The translations under genes were made by a program, and so were the position numbers. A DNA stretch of 5,212 nucleotides, from contig CALCRR010000427.1 in the NCBI GenBank assembly GCA_937894495.1, forward strand, positions 1 to 5,212, in the 5' to 3' direction. The notes beneath the pieces were generated by a model. It was not told the origin of the DNA and did not search any database. It saw only the letters and a list, made by a program, of their open reading frames with translations. Below are positions 1-5,138 of the stretch, piece by piece (position 1 is the first letter of the stretch; each line of letters begins with the position of its first letter). This stretch comes from an uncultured Ruminococcus sp. (GTDB lineage: Bacteria; Bacillota; Clostridia; Oscillospirales; Ruminococcaceae).

Positions 1-755
1 AGATAAAAAGTCCTTTGCACATAATCAGCGCACAGGTCTGTGAGCTTGGATTGACTCTCGCACAGCGTTGTACGGACGACAAAAGCAATGAAATAACTGC
101 GGTGCAGGAGCTTCTGAAGGAGTTGAAAATCAAGGGGAATATCGTTGTTGCCGATGCCCTGAACTGTCAGAAAGAAACCGCTGAAATTATCGTAAAACAG
201 AAGGCGGATTATTTGCTTTGCGTTAAAGATAATCACCCTAATCTGAAAAAAGATATTGAGGATTTCGTGCAGGATAAAGCCTTGCAAAGCACAATGAAGT
301 CAGCTTCAAAAACCGAGAAAAACCATGGCAGAATAGAGACTCGAACAGCATTTGTAACAACGGATATTGGTTGGCTGGAGCAGAAAAAAGAATGGAAAGG
401 CTTGAAGTGCATAGGAGCTATACACAGCGAATCTACTACGAAAAAAGGCAGCACAAGCGAATGGCACTATTATCTGTCTAGCCGGGAATTAACGGCAGAA
501 CAGCTTCTTCATCATGCGAGAATGGAATGGTCGGTGGAGTCAATGCATTGGCTGCTTGACGTGCATTTTGAAGAGGACTGGTGCAGAGTCGAGAGCAAGG
601 ACGTTCAGCAATGTCTGAATATGTTCAGAAAAGCAGCGATCAATTTCATTAAGAGCTTTAAAACAAGAAACAATTCCAAAGCCGCTCTCTCGAATATTAT
701 GTTTGAATGTCTTATGGATCCTAAGATGATTTTACAGGTCGTTTTTGAAAATTGA
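1..755 (+). CDS. ISAs1-family transposase, 5' end outside window
   Basis: This is the C-terminal part of a DDE transposase of the ISAs1 (H-repeat associated) family, which cuts and joins insertion sequence ends. The reading frame is open to the left edge (codons from base 3 read I-K-S-P-L-H-I-I-S-A), and SPLHI.SA followed by DDKSNEI is the family's central block, so the TTG at base 15 is internal and not a real start. Numbering from that TTG codon, the second catalytic Asp is D47 (VVADALNCQKE), an HGRIETR motif lies at 104-110, and the likely catalytic Glu is E175 in a block reading EWSVESMHWLLDV, followed by FEEDW. The first Asp is upstream, outside the window. The C-terminus looks complete and ends in TGA at 753-755. 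The gene is visibly more A-rich than the genes to its right, which fits horizontal acquisition. Family assignment is confident. Whether the element is active cannot be judged without its left half. Confidence 0.93.
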   Translation, partial: IKSPLHIISAQVCELGLTLAQRCTDDKSNEITAVQELLKELKIKGNIVVADALNCQKETAEIIVKQKADYLLCVKDNHPNLKKDIEDFVQDKALQSTMKSASKTEKNHGRIETRTAFVTTDIGWLEQKKEWKGLKCIGAIHSESTTKKGSTSEWHYYLSSRELTAEQLLHHARMEWSVESMHWLLDVHFEEDWCRVESKDVQQCLNMFRKAAINFIKSFKTRNNSKAALSNIMFECLMDPKMILQVVFEN

Positions 756-771
756 TTTCCGTGCTCGGGCG

Positions 772-802
772 GTCCTCACCGGACGGGGTATTTCCCCCAC
801 CT
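772..802 (+). repeat. 31-bp intergenic repeat, copy 1
   Basis: This 31-bp segment is identical base for base to 3144-3174. It begins GTCCTCACCGGACGGGG and ends CCCCCACCT, with an internal GGGG-TATTT-CCCC that could form a short hairpin. It starts 17 bases after the transposase stop codon. A perfect 31-bp match within 5 kb is far beyond chance. The function is unknown. Confidence 0.9.
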
Positions 803-836
803 ATCGCACTATTGTGGAGTTGGCAAGTTGTCGAGT

Positions 837-853
837 CCTCCCCGGAGGGGAGG
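837..853 (+). terminator. GC-rich hairpin, possible transposase terminator
   Basis: CCTCCCC (837-843) pairs perfectly with GGGGAGG (847-853) across a GGA loop. It is followed by GGGTGC and a short TTTT run (860-863). It lies about 80 bases after the transposase stop, so it could end that transcript, but the T-run is short and begins 7 bases after the stem. It may equally be another intergenic repeat module. The call rests on the stem alone. Confidence 0.4.
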
Positions 854-1035
854 GGGTGCTTTTGTGACCTCTAGTATTTTGTGACGCTGCGCGAACCTTG
901 GAAAATGTTGACTTTGTACGCCGCAGGAAGTTTTGATTAGATTTAATTAACCCCCACTGATAGTGCGTGGAGTTTTTCCGGGACTTTGCATTTGCGTGTT
1001 TTACCGCAATTTTTGTAAAATGGCTTTCCAGCCCT

Positions 1036-1071
1036 CTAGCATTCTAACAACTAGCGACTAGCAGCTAGCAG
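1036..1071 (+). repeat. CTAGC heptanucleotide array, copy 1
   Basis: CTA recurs at 1036, then after 8 bases at 1044, then every 7 bases at 1051, 1058 and 1065. The four in-phase heptads are CTAACAA, CTAGCGA, CTAGCAG and CTAGCAG. The first part matches the array at 3273-3301 with few differences, including the same 8-base first interval. This is a short tandem repeat with 7-bp period in non-coding DNA, lying about 50 bases before the promoter of the phosphodiesterase gene. Confidence 0.8.
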
Positions 1072-1118
1072 CTTTTATCAATTAATTAAGAAATGTATGT
1101 AAAAAATCGGAAAAGGTG

Positions 1119-1147
1119 TTGCATAATTCAGAGTGATATGGTATAAT
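1119..1147 (+). promoter_or_regulatory. Sigma-A promoter with extended -10
   Basis: The -35 is TTGCAT (1119-1124) and the -10 is TATAAT (1142-1147), separated by 17 bases. A TG at 1139-1140 makes an extended -10 (TGnTATAAT). Transcription should start near 1154, giving a leader of about 50 bases before the GGAGG-associated ATG codons. This is one of the two strongest promoters in the window and reads into the EAL-domain gene. Confidence 0.82.
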
Positions 1148-1191
1148 TATGATGGTATTATATGTACGGCGGCGGTTTGATGTCGGTGAGG

Positions 1192-1198
1192 GGAGGTG
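1192..1198 (+). promoter_or_regulatory. Ribosome binding site deciding the EAL gene start
   Basis: GGAGGTG at 1192-1198 is the only good Shine-Dalgarno sequence near the 5' end of the frame. GGAGG ends 7 bases before ATG 1204 and 4 bases before ATG 1201. The farther upstream ATG at 1162 has no such site and would lie only about 8 bases after the predicted transcription start. ATG 1204 is therefore preferred, with 1201 as alternative. Confidence 0.75.
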
Positions 1199-1203
1199 AG
1201 ATG

Positions 1204-3141
1204 ATGTTAAAGGTCAATTTGTTCCGCATTGCTTTTTATGCGCCTGCGCTGCTTATTTGCGTGACCAGCCTGCTGTTCACTTTTACGCAGAAGAGGACGG
1301 ACAAGGCGCAGAACAAGACTTATATTATAATGGTATCTATCGTGGCGCTCAATGCGCTGTCGCTGATGATAGGCAATTTTGCCGAGCCCTACAGGGATAA
1401 CGGGGCGGCATTTTTCGCTATACAGGTGTGTGAGTTCTCATATTTCCTGCTGCACACGGCGCTTTGCCCTGCCTTTTATTACTATGTCAGCTGCGTTTGC
1501 GGAGCTTCCGTAAAGCTGTTTTCAAAAAAATCGCTTATTTATGCTTCGCTGTTTCTGATAACCGAGGCGGCGGTGCTGATCAATCCCATTTTCCACTGGG
1601 TGTATTACTTTGATACTGACAGGGAGTTTACACGAAACTGGGCTGAGGTGCTCATTTACATAGCGGCGGGGGTGTATTTTATACTCTCCATGATAAAGCT
1701 GCTGTTTTCGTGGAATGCGCTGACTGCCAAGAGGAAGGTGGCGCTGATATACTTTTTCGCCATTGTTATACTGGGCGTTTCGATACAGTATGTCAAGATC
1801 GACGTCAAGTGCGAGCTGTTCTCGGAGGCGCTGGCGCTTATGGGCGTTATGATCGCTATTGAGAGCGAGGACGACAGGATAGATATTGACACAGGCTTTT
1901 ACAACAGGCGTGCTTTGCAGACTGATCTCAACAGCTATATTGTGAATAAGCGAAAGCTGCAGCTCATATGCATAAAGATAACCAATGCAGAGATAGTGCA
2001 GAAGGCTACAGGCTCAGAGAATGCGGATATCATCTCGGACATCATCTCAGACTTTCTGAAAACGCTGGTGCCCAGGTACTATACATACAGCACCAATCCC
2101 GATACCGTACTGCTGACCCTGCCCGACAGTGTGCCCGAGAACGGGGCTTATCTGGCTAAGGAGATAAGCATAAGGTTTGAAGAGCCCTGGGAATACGGCA
2201 GCGATATAAAGATACTGCTTAACGCTGTGGTGATAGCTGCGGCGGTGCCCGACAGGATAAAGACAGCAGCTGACGCCATATACATGGCTGACTGCCCTGT
2301 GCCTGCCAACAACGATAAAAGTGTGCTCATGGGCGATGACCTTGATTATCTGCTGAGGAGAGCGGCGGTGGAGCACGCCGTCAGCACGGGGTTGGAGAAG
2401 AACAATTTTGAGGTCTACTATCAGCCCACATACTATTTAAAAGACCGCAGGCTTTACGGTGCCGAGGCGCTCATAAGGCTGCACGATGACGAGCTGGGCA
2501 ATCTTTATCCCGACGAGTTCATACCTGTAGCGGAGCAGATGGGTCTTATAGACGCTATCGACGAGTTTGTGCTCAGGGAGGTATGCAAGTTTATAAAAAG
2601 CGGCATTCCCAAAGCCAAGGGCATGGAGACGCTGAATGTAAATCTCTCGGTAATGGAATGTATGCAGCCCGGGTTTGTTGAGAGGATAAACGGCATTGCC
2701 GATGAATACGGGGTAGACAAGAGCTTTATTGATCTGGAGATAACCGAGAGCATTGACGCCGGGGATTACAAGCGGCTGAGCGAGATAGTTTCACAGCTCA
2801 AAAAAGACGGTTTCCGCTTTGCTATGGACGATTACGGCACAGGCTACTCAAATATGCAGTCGATATTCTCACTGGATTTTGACGTGGTAAAGATAGACAA
2901 GAGCATTTTGTGGAGCGCCGAGGAAAGCGAGCTGGGCAAGATAATACTTGAAAACAGCGTGAGAATGATACAGCAGATGAACCGAGAGATACTGGTAGAG
3001 GGTGTTGAGACCATTCACCAGATAGATATGCTCGACAAGCTTTCGGTAAACTATTTGCAGGGATATTATTTCTCAAAGCCCATACCCAAGTCGGAATTTG
3101 TAGAGCTGCTGGAAAAGCAAAAAACAATGCATAATTCATAA
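1204..3141 (+). CDS. Membrane-bound EAL-domain c-di-GMP phosphodiesterase with degenerate GGDEF
   Basis: The 645-residue protein is predicted to hydrolyse cyclic di-GMP to pGpG at the cytoplasmic face of the membrane. Residues about 6-220 hold seven hydrophobic helices, a likely sensory 7TM module. A GGDEF-like fold begins near D229 (DTGFYNRR), but at the place of the GGDEF signature (about 296-302) the sequence reads STNPDTV, so diguanylate cyclase activity is not expected; such domains often serve regulation. The EAL domain (about 385-636) keeps the residues the family uses for metal binding and catalysis: E421 of EALIRL, N480 of VNLS, E515 of ITES, D542-D543 of MDDYGTGYS, K563 of VKIDK, E599 of VEGVET and Q619 of LQG. 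It is monocistronic, with its own promoter. The tail EKQKTMHNS is encoded partly by repeat-like AT-rich DNA. A start at 1201 or 1162 would add 1 or 14 residues. The stimulus sensed is unknown. Confidence 0.93.
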   Translation: MLKVNLFRIAFYAPALLICVTSLLFTFTQKRTDKAQNKTYIIMVSIVALNALSLMIGNFAEPYRDNGAAFFAIQVCEFSYFLLHTALCPAFYYYVSCVCGASVKLFSKKSLIYASLFLITEAAVLINPIFHWVYYFDTDREFTRNWAEVLIYIAAGVYFILSMIKLLFSWNALTAKRKVALIYFFAIVILGVSIQYVKIDVKCELFSEALALMGVMIAIESEDDRIDIDTGFYNRRALQTDLNSYIVNKRKLQLICIKITNAEIVQKATGSENADIISDIISDFLKTLVPRYYTYSTNPDTVLLTLPDSVPENGAYLAKEISIRFEEPWEYGSDIKILLNAVVIAAAVPDRIKTAADAIYMADCPVPANNDKSVLMGDDLDYLLRRAAVEHAVSTGLEKNNFEVYYQPTYYLKDRRLYGAEALIRLHDDELGNLYPDEFIPVAEQMGLIDAIDEFVLREVCKFIKSGIPKAKGMETLNVNLSVMECMQPGFVERINGIADEYGVDKSFIDLEITESIDAGDYKRLSEIVSQLKKDGFRFAMDDYGTGYSNMQSIFSLDFDVVKIDKSILWSAEESELGKIILENSVRMIQQMNREILVEGVETIHQIDMLDKLSVNYLQGYYFSKPIPKSEFVELLEKQKTMHNS

Positions 3142-3143
3142 TT

Positions 3144-3174
3144 GTCCTCACCGGACGGGGTATTTCCCCCACCT
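3144..3174 (+). repeat. 31-bp intergenic repeat, copy 2
   Basis: This is the exact second copy of the segment at 772-802, in the same orientation, starting only two bases after the stop codon of the phosphodiesterase gene. The central GGGG (3157-3160) and CCCC (3166-3169) can pair across TATTT. No T-run follows, so it is not a convincing terminator. Confidence 0.9.
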
Positions 3175-3183
3175 GTGCCTCTA

Positions 3184-3211
3184 GAAGCAAGAAGCAAGAG
3201 GCAAGAAGCAA
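3184..3211 (+). repeat. GAAGCAA heptanucleotide array, four units
   Basis: Four consecutive 7-bp units, GAAGCAA, GAAGCAA, GAGGCAA and GAAGCAA, differ at a single base. The array sits between the 31-mer and an inverted copy of its own sequence (TTGCCTC-type units at 3250-3263). It is non-coding on both strands as far as I can see. Confidence 0.9.
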
Positions 3212-3260
3212 GAGTCCTCTTTTCAGACTTTGTGGGGATAGAAAATTTCTTGCCTCTTGC
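3194..3260. repeat. 14-bp perfect inverted repeat inside the repeat cassette
   Basis: GCAAGAGGCAAGAA at 3194-3207 is the exact reverse complement of TTCTTGCCTCTTGC at 3247-3260, with 39 bases between. The left arm lies in the GAAGCAA array and the right arm includes the two heptads TTGCCTC and TTGCCAC (3250-3263). RNA could fold into a long hairpin here, but there is no T-run after the right arm. Confidence 0.85.
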
Positions 3261-3272
3261 CACTAAAAGCCC

Positions 3273-3329
3273 CTAGCACTCTAACCACTAGCGACTAGCA
3301 GCTTACCTCTTACTTCTTACATCTTAATT
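3273..3329 (+). repeat. CTAGC/CTTAC heptanucleotide array, copy 2
   Basis: After an 8-base first interval (CTA at 3273 and 3281), seven in-phase heptads run from CTAACCA at 3281 to CTTAATT at 3323. They fit roughly CTWRCNN: the first three have CTA and the last four have CTT. The left half matches the array at 1036-1071; the right half (CTTACCT, CTTACTT, CTTACAT, CTTAATT) is absent from the first locus. A steady 7-bp period with drifting unit sequence suggests slippage followed by decay. Confidence 0.82.
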
Positions 3330-3339
3330 TCTAATAGTG

Positions 3340-3356
3340 ACCGCACCTGCTGCGGT
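3340..3356 (+). other. Small hairpin ahead of ddh
   Basis: ACCGCA (3340-3345) pairs perfectly with TGCGGT (3351-3356) across CCTGC, followed by only TTC. It lies between the heptad array and the ddh ribosome binding site. It could be a weak terminator or a leader structure. No convincing promoter for ddh is visible around it, so its role is open. Confidence 0.4.
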
Positions 3357-3387
3357 TTCATATATCTAACGGAAGGACTGATCTAAA

Positions 3388-4377
3388 ATGTCAAAAATAC
3401 GTATCGGAATAGTGGGCTACGGCAACCTCGGCAGAGGTACCGAGCTGGCTATAAGACAGAATGAGGACACCGAGCTGGCGGCGGTATTCACAAGAAGAGA
3501 CCCGTCGGCGCTGAAAATACTCACCCGGGGTGTGCCTGTTTACTCGGTGGAGGATATAGCGCAGCACAAGGAGGATATTGATGTGCTCATACTCTGCGGC
3601 GGCAGCGCTACCGACCTGCCTGTGCAGGGACCTAAGCTTGCTGAGCTTTTCAACACCATTGACAGCTTTGACACCCATGCAAAGATACCCCAGTATTTTG
3701 CGGCTGTTGACGAGGCTGCGAAAAAGGGCGGCAATGTCAGCATAATATCGGTGGGCTGGGACCCCGGAATGTTCTCGATACAGCGTCTTTATGGCAGCTG
3801 CATACTCCCCCAGGGCAAGGACTACACCTTCTGGGGCAAGGGCGTTTCTCAGGGACACTCAGACGCTATCAGGCGTGTTGAGGGCGTCAAGGACGGCAAG
3901 CAGTACACCATACCTGTTGAAAGCTCGGTAGAGGCTGTTAGAAACGGCGAGGACCCTGAGCTCAGCACAAGGCAGAAGCACACAAGAGAGTGCTTTGTGG
4001 TTGCCGAGGAGGGCGCTGACAAGGCTAAGATAGAGGCTGAGATAAAGAATATGCCCAACTATTTTGCGGATTATGACACCACAGTGCATTTTATATCCCA
4101 GGAGGAGCTTGACCGTGACCACAGCGGCATACCTCACGGCGGCTTTGTTATAAGAAGCGGCAGGACAGGTGAGGAGGGCGAGACCTCGCAGATAGTTGAA
4201 TACAGCCTGAAGCTTGGCTCTAACCCCGAGTTCACATCAAGCATACTGGTGGCTTACGCAAGGGCTGCCTACAGGCTCAGCAAAGAGGGCGCTAAGGGCG
4301 CAAGGACTGTTTTTGACATTGCCCCTGCATATCTTTCGGCTCTCAGCGGCGATGAGATACGCGCAAAAATGCTGTGA
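3388..4377 (+). CDS. ddh: meso-diaminopimelate D-dehydrogenase
   Basis: The 329-residue protein has the length and motif order of Ddh (EC 1.4.1.16), a cytoplasmic NADPH-dependent enzyme that reductively aminates L-2-amino-6-oxopimelate (from tetrahydrodipicolinate) to meso-diaminopimelate in one step, supplying lysine and peptidoglycan. The Rossmann dinucleotide motif GYGNLG is at 10-15, with FTRRD at 34-38 where NADP is expected to be recognised. Family blocks follow: CGGSATDLP (70-78), DSFDTH (92-97), SVGWDPGMFS (121-130), WGKGVSQGHSDA (149-160), PHGGFV (249-254) and NPEFT (279-283); the Asp, Trp, His and Asn residues in these blocks make up the substrate pocket in known Ddh enzymes. GGAAGGA at 3371-3377 lies 10 bases before the ATG. 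No other lysine gene flanks it, so it appears to be a single-gene unit. Ddh is patchily distributed among bacteria, often beside other DAP routes that this window cannot reveal. Confidence 0.96.
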   Translation: MSKIRIGIVGYGNLGRGTELAIRQNEDTELAAVFTRRDPSALKILTRGVPVYSVEDIAQHKEDIDVLILCGGSATDLPVQGPKLAELFNTIDSFDTHAKIPQYFAAVDEAAKKGGNVSIISVGWDPGMFSIQRLYGSCILPQGKDYTFWGKGVSQGHSDAIRRVEGVKDGKQYTIPVESSVEAVRNGEDPELSTRQKHTRECFVVAEEGADKAKIEAEIKNMPNYFADYDTTVHFISQEELDRDHSGIPHGGFVIRSGRTGEEGETSQIVEYSLKLGSNPEFTSSILVAYARAAYRLSKEGAKGARTVFDIAPAYLSALSGDEIRAKML

Positions 4378-4392
4378 TGTAATTCACAATTA

Positions 4393-4490
4393 TAGTAAAC
4401 GACATTAGAAATTGCACTTTGTGAACGAGTAAAAGTTCGATTTATGCTTTTGCGAAGTTCGCAAAGCAGCAATTTCAATGGCGTTTACTA
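4393..4490. mobile_element. 98-bp near-palindromic element, putative MITE
   Basis: The ends are long imperfect inverted repeats: 4393-4415 and the complement of 4469-4490 both read TAGTAAACG, one mismatch, CATT, a one-base gap, then GAAATTGC. Pairing continues inwards through CTTTG and GAAC (4417-4426 with 4457-4466) to AAAAG/CTTTT around an 11-base loop (4436-4446). The outermost bases are TA on both sides, compatible with a TA target duplication as made by Tc1/IS630-type transposases, although a palindromic end makes this ambiguous. There is no coding capacity. It starts 15 bases after the ddh stop, so in RNA it would also form a large hairpin in the ddh 3' region. The inverted repeat is seen directly; mobility is inferred. 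Confidence 0.6.
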
Positions 4491-4500
4491 ATATAGTATA

Positions 4501-4540
4501 AAAGCTCAATGCGTTTTGCTGCGCATTGAGCTTTGTTGTT
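4501..4540 (+). terminator. Rho-independent terminator between convergent genes
   Basis: AAAGCTCAATGCG (4501-4513) pairs perfectly over 13 bp with CGCATTGAGCTTT (4522-4534), with an 8-base loop. The plus strand continues TTTGTTGTT, a fair U-tract, so it should end ddh transcription about 125 bases after the stop codon. On the minus strand the stem is followed by TATACTATATT, so it may also stop readthrough from the Rrf2-family gene. Confidence 0.85.
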
Positions 4541-4562
4541 GCCTTAAGCATAAACGGGCATA

Positions 4563-4582
4563 GCACTGCCGTGGGGCGGTGC
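4563..4582 (-). terminator. Hairpin just past the Rrf2 gene, possible terminator
   Basis: GCACTGCC (4563-4570) pairs with GGCGGTGC (4575-4582) over 8 bp including one G-T pair, with a 4-base loop. On the minus strand it begins 15 bases after the regulator's stop codon. The sequence after it on that strand is TATGCCCG, with no proper U-tract, so it is at best a weak terminator or a 3' stabilising stem. Confidence 0.35.
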
Positions 4583-4597
4583 AAAGATCCTGCGATA

Positions 4598-5032
4598 TTA
4601 AATAGTATAGAAGTCGGCGCCTGTCAGGCTGCGTTCTACGATATCGGCGATGGTGATGTTATCCACCACGTTGTTGATAGCGTCATAGAGCTGCTCCCAG
4701 ATAAAAAGAGTGGGGCATTTGTCGCTGCGGTCGCAGAGGTTTTCCTCAGTCTCAAGGCAGGAGACAGGGGCAAGGCTGCCCTCGGTCAGGCGCAGTATCA
4801 TGCCTACGGTGTATTTCTCGGGGGGGTATGCCAGCTTATAGCCGCCGCCTGCGCCCCTTATGCTGCGCACATATCCTGCACGGCTGAGTATCGAGATTAT
4901 CTGCTCAAGATACTTATCGCTGATATTCTGCCGATGGGCAATAGCTTTTATAGGCACATAGCCCTCCTTATCGTGAACTGCAAGGTCTGTCATAAGTCTT
5001 AATGCGTATCTTCCCTTTGTGGAGATCTTCAT
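4598..5032 (-). CDS. Rrf2-family transcriptional regulator, IscR-like cysteine triad
   Basis: This 144-residue protein is a small winged-helix DNA-binding regulator of the Rrf2 family (IscR, NsrR, RsrR, CymR). It opens with MKISTKGRYALRLMTDLA, the typical first helix. The helix-turn-helix spans about 26-52 (VPIKAIAHRQNIS, DKYLEQIISILSRAGYV), and IRGAGGGYKLA (58-68) forms the wing. Cysteines C92, C100 and C106 (CLETEENLC, CDRSDKC) are spaced x7 and x5, close to the 92/98/104 triad that binds a [2Fe-2S] cluster in IscR, so an Fe-S or redox signal is likely. CymR-type members lack this triad. The start at 5032 is chosen because AAGGAGG (5038-5044) precedes it by 5 bases; an earlier in-frame ATG at 5077 would place 15 atypical residues ahead of the family's N-terminus. 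No isc/suf or cysteine genes lie nearby, so targets cannot be named. Confidence 0.92.
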   Translation of the reverse strand: MKISTKGRYALRLMTDLAVHDKEGYVPIKAIAHRQNISDKYLEQIISILSRAGYVRSIRGAGGGYKLAYPPEKYTVGMILRLTEGSLAPVSCLETEENLCDRSDKCPTLFIWEQLYDAINNVVDNITIADIVERSLTGADFYTI

Positions 5033-5037
5033 GATGT

Positions 5038-5044
5038 CCTCCTT
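5038..5044 (-). promoter_or_regulatory. Consensus ribosome binding site of the Rrf2 gene
   Basis: On the minus strand this reads AAGGAGG, a perfect Shine-Dalgarno sequence, 5 bases before ATG 5032. It fixes the start at the canonical MKISTKGRYALR terminus and argues against the upstream ATG at 5077. Confidence 0.88.
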
Positions 5045-5109
5045 ATTATTATAGTGTTGTTTGACGTTTTCAGGCAAAATCCTATTTCTGTAGTATGATA
5101 TATAGCTTT

Positions 5110-5138
5110 AGTATACATCAAATAACACAAAATGTCAA
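5110..5138 (-). promoter_or_regulatory. Consensus sigma-A promoter of the Rrf2 gene
   Basis: On the minus strand TTGACA (5138-5133) and TATACT (5115-5110) are separated by exactly 17 bases. The leader to the start codon is about 70 bases and AT-rich. Rrf2 regulators often repress themselves, but I see no clear dyad operator over the -10 region. Confidence 0.85.

Larger units (their letters stand above)
756..1161. other. Gene-free stretch right of the transposase
   Basis: No open frame here looks like a gene. It holds, in order, a 31-bp repeat (772-802), a GC-rich hairpin (837-853), a 9-bp direct repeat TTTTGTGAC (860-868 and 877-885), a small TTTTAC/GTAAAA hairpin (999-1004 with 1015-1020), a heptad array (1036-1071) and the promoter of the next gene (1119-1147). 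The right terminal inverted repeat of the ISAs1 element should lie near its left end, but without the left terminus I could not locate it. Bases about 756-770, just before the 31-mer, are the best guess. Confidence 0.6.

Noticed and set aside
908..938. Promoter with TTGACT -35
   Set aside because: No acceptable -10 hexamer occurs at 16-18 bases downstream, and no gene follows directly.
1162..1203. Extending the EAL gene to the upstream ATG at 1162
   Set aside because: It lacks a ribosome binding site, lies only about 8 bases after the predicted transcription start, and would swallow the GGAGGTG that serves ATG 1201/1204.
1148..1203. c-di-GMP riboswitch ahead of the EAL gene
   Set aside because: The leader from the predicted start of transcription is only about 50 bases and shows none of the riboswitch architecture.
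2047..2376. 109-residue minus-strand open frame inside the EAL gene
   Set aside because: Antisense shadow of the GGDEF-like region, with no supporting signals.
3184..3329. CRISPR array
   Set aside because: The period is 7 bases with no spacers; direct repeats of CRISPR length separated by unique spacers are absent.
3337..3366. ddh promoter using GTGACC and ATATAT
   Set aside because: Both hexamers match the consensus poorly and the hairpin at 3340-3356 occupies the spacer, so it was not called.
3391..3858. 155-residue minus-strand open frame
   Set aside because: It lies wholly opposite ddh and shows no motif or ribosome binding site.
4526..5002. 158-residue plus-strand open frame
   Set aside because: It is the antisense shadow of the Rrf2-family gene, whose protein has clear family motifs; the plus-strand frame has no recognisable domain and starts inside the terminator stem.
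5033..5077. Longer Rrf2 protein starting at 5077
   Set aside because: The additional 15 residues are not family-like and the perfect AAGGAGG sits inside them, just before MKISTKGRYALR.
5088..5118. Rrf2 autoregulatory operator over the -10 region
   Set aside because: TAGTAT-like words recur, but pairing the two halves base by base gives no convincing dyad.
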